From positions 16,864,001 to 16,928,000 of the forward strand of contig JBHGNT010000002.1 in NCBI GenBank assembly GCA_043228905.1: 64,000 bases of DNA, given 5' to 3'. This DNA comes from Azolla caroliniana (taxonomy: Eukaryota > Polypodiophyta). Position numbers and translations under genes: made by a program. Each line of letters begins with the position of its first letter. Position 1 is the first letter of the stretch. Below are positions 62,901 to 64,000 of the stretch, in pieces. The notes under the pieces are model-generated. The model was given only the letters and a program-made list of their open reading frames with translations, did not search any database and was not told the origin of the DNA.

Positions 62901-63960
62901 CTTCTCAAAAAGCGATGAGGACCATTGTCTTTTTACCAACACAGCTCAAGATGGATCACCCATCTTCCTCATCATTTACGTGGACGACATGCTAATTTCT
63001 GGACGCCACGCGGGCGAACTTGCCGATCTCATTCGGCAATTGCGGTTGAAGTTTGCCATGAAGGACCTCGGTCCGGCACGACACATACTTGGAATGAAGA
63101 TTAGTCGGCATCGCGATAAACGACATCTTTTTTTGTCTCAGACCGACTATATCGGACGTGTCTTGGAACGCTTCAACATGCAATCAGCCAAATCTGCTTC
63201 AACCCCGCTCCCCATGAATCTTCGGCTCTCTCAGCGAGACTGCCCGACATCCGGTCCGGAGGGGGAAGATATGAAGTCGGTACCGTATGCACCGGCAGTC
63301 GGCTCCCTTATGTACCTGATGGTCGCGACACGGCCTGATATTTCTCATGTCGTAGGAGTCGTTAGCAGATTTATGCACAATCCTGGCCGATCGCATTGGA
63401 ACGCAGTCAAGCATGTGTTCAAATATCTGGCTGGCACAAAAGACCACGGCATTCTTTTCGGTCCGAACTCAACCTCAGGCGTAGTCGGTTACACCGACTC
63501 GGACTTCGCCGGCTGTATAGACAGTCGGAAATCAACAACTGGATACTGCTTCAAATTCGGCAATGGAGCAATTTCGTGGAAGTCGAAACTTCAGGAGTGC
63601 ACAGCGACCTCAACGACCGAAGCAGAATATGTAGCTGCGTCCGACGCTGCAAAAGAAGCTTTGTGGCTCGGCCGGCTAGCGCACACGTTTCGACAAGTCG
63701 ACCATGACTCGGCCCCAGTTGTCTATAGCGACAGTCAAGGTGCTGTTGCCTTGTCGAAAAATCCGGTTCACCACAACGCCTCCAAACATATCGACGTTCG
63801 ATATCACTTCGTTCGGGACTGCGTCATTTCAGGGAAAATCGGTCTAGAGAAAATATCCACAACCGACAATGTCGCAGATGGAATGACCAAGTGTCTCTCG
63901 GCAGACCGCTTTCGGTCCCTTCGGCATCAGATGGGCGTGACGACAAACCAGTCCGGTTAG
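59929..63960 (+). CDS. Cop6 gag-pol polyprotein, uninterrupted
   Basis: 1343 codons without a stop, ATG at 59929. Gag with FDGSNFNFWKEQMQDYLIVK; knuckle CNYCKKPGHIKADC (about residues 239-252); protease WLLDSGASFHVTP (about 308); pre-integrase LWHRRLGHLS and CEHCQYGKQ. Integrase: Asp in VHSDVCGPMP, Asp in FRTDNGGEFKSEE, Glu in PEQNGIAERMNRTIQERIVS. RT: VDFDEIFSPVVKMTTLRF, QLDVKTAFLHGDLEEEIYME, active site IIYVDDMLISG. RNase H: YTDSDFAGCIDSRKSTTGY, STTEAEYVAASDAAKEALWL, YSDSQGAVALSKNPVHHNAS. All catalytic residues of a complete copia element are present, so it may be autonomous. 40 bases of 3' sequence follow before the window ends. Confidence 0.95.
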   Translation: MASTSGSSEMSLRKFDGSNFNFWKEQMQDYLIVKGQIDPIENEEPPEGYKPIEWQKLDRIVRATIRMHLSESVYFTVQSCTTAFELWKTLSDTYEKKVVATKMFLIRRLYNLRMKESDLVQAHLNEYESISSQISSQGTAIEDELRAMILMSSLPSSWETFVTTVCNASTTAVKYSEVTSAILTEAARRKSFAKDSTDDAYVVQGSTNRSNIRGRDSSRQPNNQRRRSQSRDNRICNYCKKPGHIKADCRALKNKNDKSQKSDKKSGRHEEINYVSFSADVLPNDPNILSIENPVGSEVLLTTEESSTWLLDSGASFHVTPHRSQFRQYTIRHSDSVRVGNSQHCDIIGIGTVELNLAGGSTLVLHNVRHVPELSRPLISVGQLDEDGIRAGFSSGGWTLHRGNLLLARGPKIHSLYPLHVTLREGNLFLVDIPVSSLWHRRLGHLSKAGITHLSRAGYIPKLSFSDHQFCEHCQYGKQAATSHPTSAPRETRPLDLVHSDVCGPMPHQSLGGASYFVSFIDDSTRKVWAYPIRTKDRVFSIFSDWLAMVENQTDRKLKCFRTDNGGEFKSEEFVKFCRQRGIRREFTAPHSPEQNGIAERMNRTIQERIVSMLQHSGLSDGFWAEAPLTAVHIINMSPSRPLGLQIPQELWIGSKPNYDKQRIFGCEAYALIPKDDRRKLAPRSRKCIFLGYGSDGEMGYRLWDPERRQIVRSSDVVFNESAMNPSVATPTEVRRVTFSDVPTLQEGPALNTRSASRVAKPYTTDSDNSDSAQQNNSLSDHPTSIPDTTSPIIPRRSERLSQPPERYSPGIFFTDAGELTSYEEASTSVDSATWHLAMESEMHSIRANKTWDLVELPKNRRALPCKWVYRLKETSDSTTPKYKARLVAKGFRQEYGVDFDEIFSPVVKMTTLRFLLGVVAADNLELIQLDVKTAFLHGDLEEEIYMEQPKGFVATGQEHLVCRLRKSLYGLKQAPRQWYKKFDDFIQSIGFSKSDEDHCLFTNTAQDGSPIFLIIYVDDMLISGRHAGELADLIRQLRLKFAMKDLGPARHILGMKISRHRDKRHLFLSQTDYIGRVLERFNMQSAKSASTPLPMNLRLSQRDCPTSGPEGEDMKSVPYAPAVGSLMYLMVATRPDISHVVGVVSRFMHNPGRSHWNAVKHVFKYLAGTKDHGILFGPNSTSGVVGYTDSDFAGCIDSRKSTTGYCFKFGNGAISWKSKLQECTATSTTEAEYVAASDAAKEALWLGRLAHTFRQVDHDSAPVVYSDSQGAVALSKNPVHHNASKHIDVRYHFVRDCVISGKIGLEKISTTDNVADGMTKCLSADRFRSLRHQMGVTTNQSG

Positions 63961-64000
63961 AGCCGGACACAGCGCAAGATGGTTTCAGACAACCGACATC

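Noticed and set aside
1-64000. CRISPR arrays, bacterial operons, rRNA genes
   Set aside because: No regular spacer arrays, no Shine-Dalgarno-led gene runs and no rRNA motifs; repeats are LTRs and microsatellites of a plant genome.

Overview
This window is nuclear DNA of a land plant. The evidence is a DEAD-box helicase gene with GT-AG introns, copia primer-binding sites matching plant initiator tRNA-Met, and a very dense load of LTR retrotransposons and LINE remnants. I cannot name the species. Only one ordinary host gene is visible, at the left edge (minus strand, 144-4799, running off the window). Everything from about 5.5 kb to the right end is transposable-element DNA or its decay.

Layout. 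0-5.4 kb: MSS116/RH26-type DEAD-box RNA helicase (nine exons seen), with a microsatellite-rich upstream region and a telo-box. 5.5-9.2 kb: two opposed LINE remnants. 9.4-9.8 kb: a solo copia LTR. 10.4-10.7 kb: a gypsy scrap. 10.7-31.1 kb: a four-level nest. Gypsy GyC (LTR plus the start of gag) is hit by copia Cop1. The 3' LTR of Cop1 is hit by minus-strand gypsy Gy1 (16635-31064), and the gag of Gy1 is hit by plus-strand gypsy Gy2 (21747-29187). 31.1-34.7 kb: minus-strand gypsy GyD, its LTR carrying a solo LTR (SL2) of the Gy2 type. 34.7-35.4 kb: a copia 3' end. 35.6-44.6 kb: a minus-strand LINE split by plus-strand gypsy Gy3 (36851-44450). 44.6-46.9 kb: decayed copia Cop2. 46.9-57.9 kb: copia CopJ leader split by minus-strand Cop3 (47698-57841), itself split by plus-strand Cop4 (51395-56826). 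57.9-59.0 kb: minus-strand Cop5 3' end. 59.0-64.0 kb: Cop6, a copia with one uninterrupted 1343-codon polyprotein; its 3' LTR lies beyond the window.

The most unusual material is the group Gy1, Gy2, GyC and SL2. In those members where each part can be seen, these LTR elements have 4-bp target duplications of the form NCGT, a non-initiator primer-binding site shared by Gy1, Gy2 and GyC, and a hairpin at the LTR start (not in Gy1). They also have tRNA-like A-box/B-box modules inside the LTR (not in Gy1), a protease with Asp-His-Gly in place of Asp-Ser/Thr-Gly, and an RT with FLDD. An in-frame stop sits at the same gag position in Gy1 and Gy2. Gy1 and Gy2 also share the motif GGATTTTTAG at the gag-protease/pol overlap, which looks like a -1 ribosomal frameshift site. 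The second candidate novelty is a coiled-coil reading frame of about 640 codons between integrase and 3' LTR of Gy3.

The order of events is readable because target duplications and restored reading frames mark each junction. No function is claimed for the window beyond the helicase and the life cycles of the elements.
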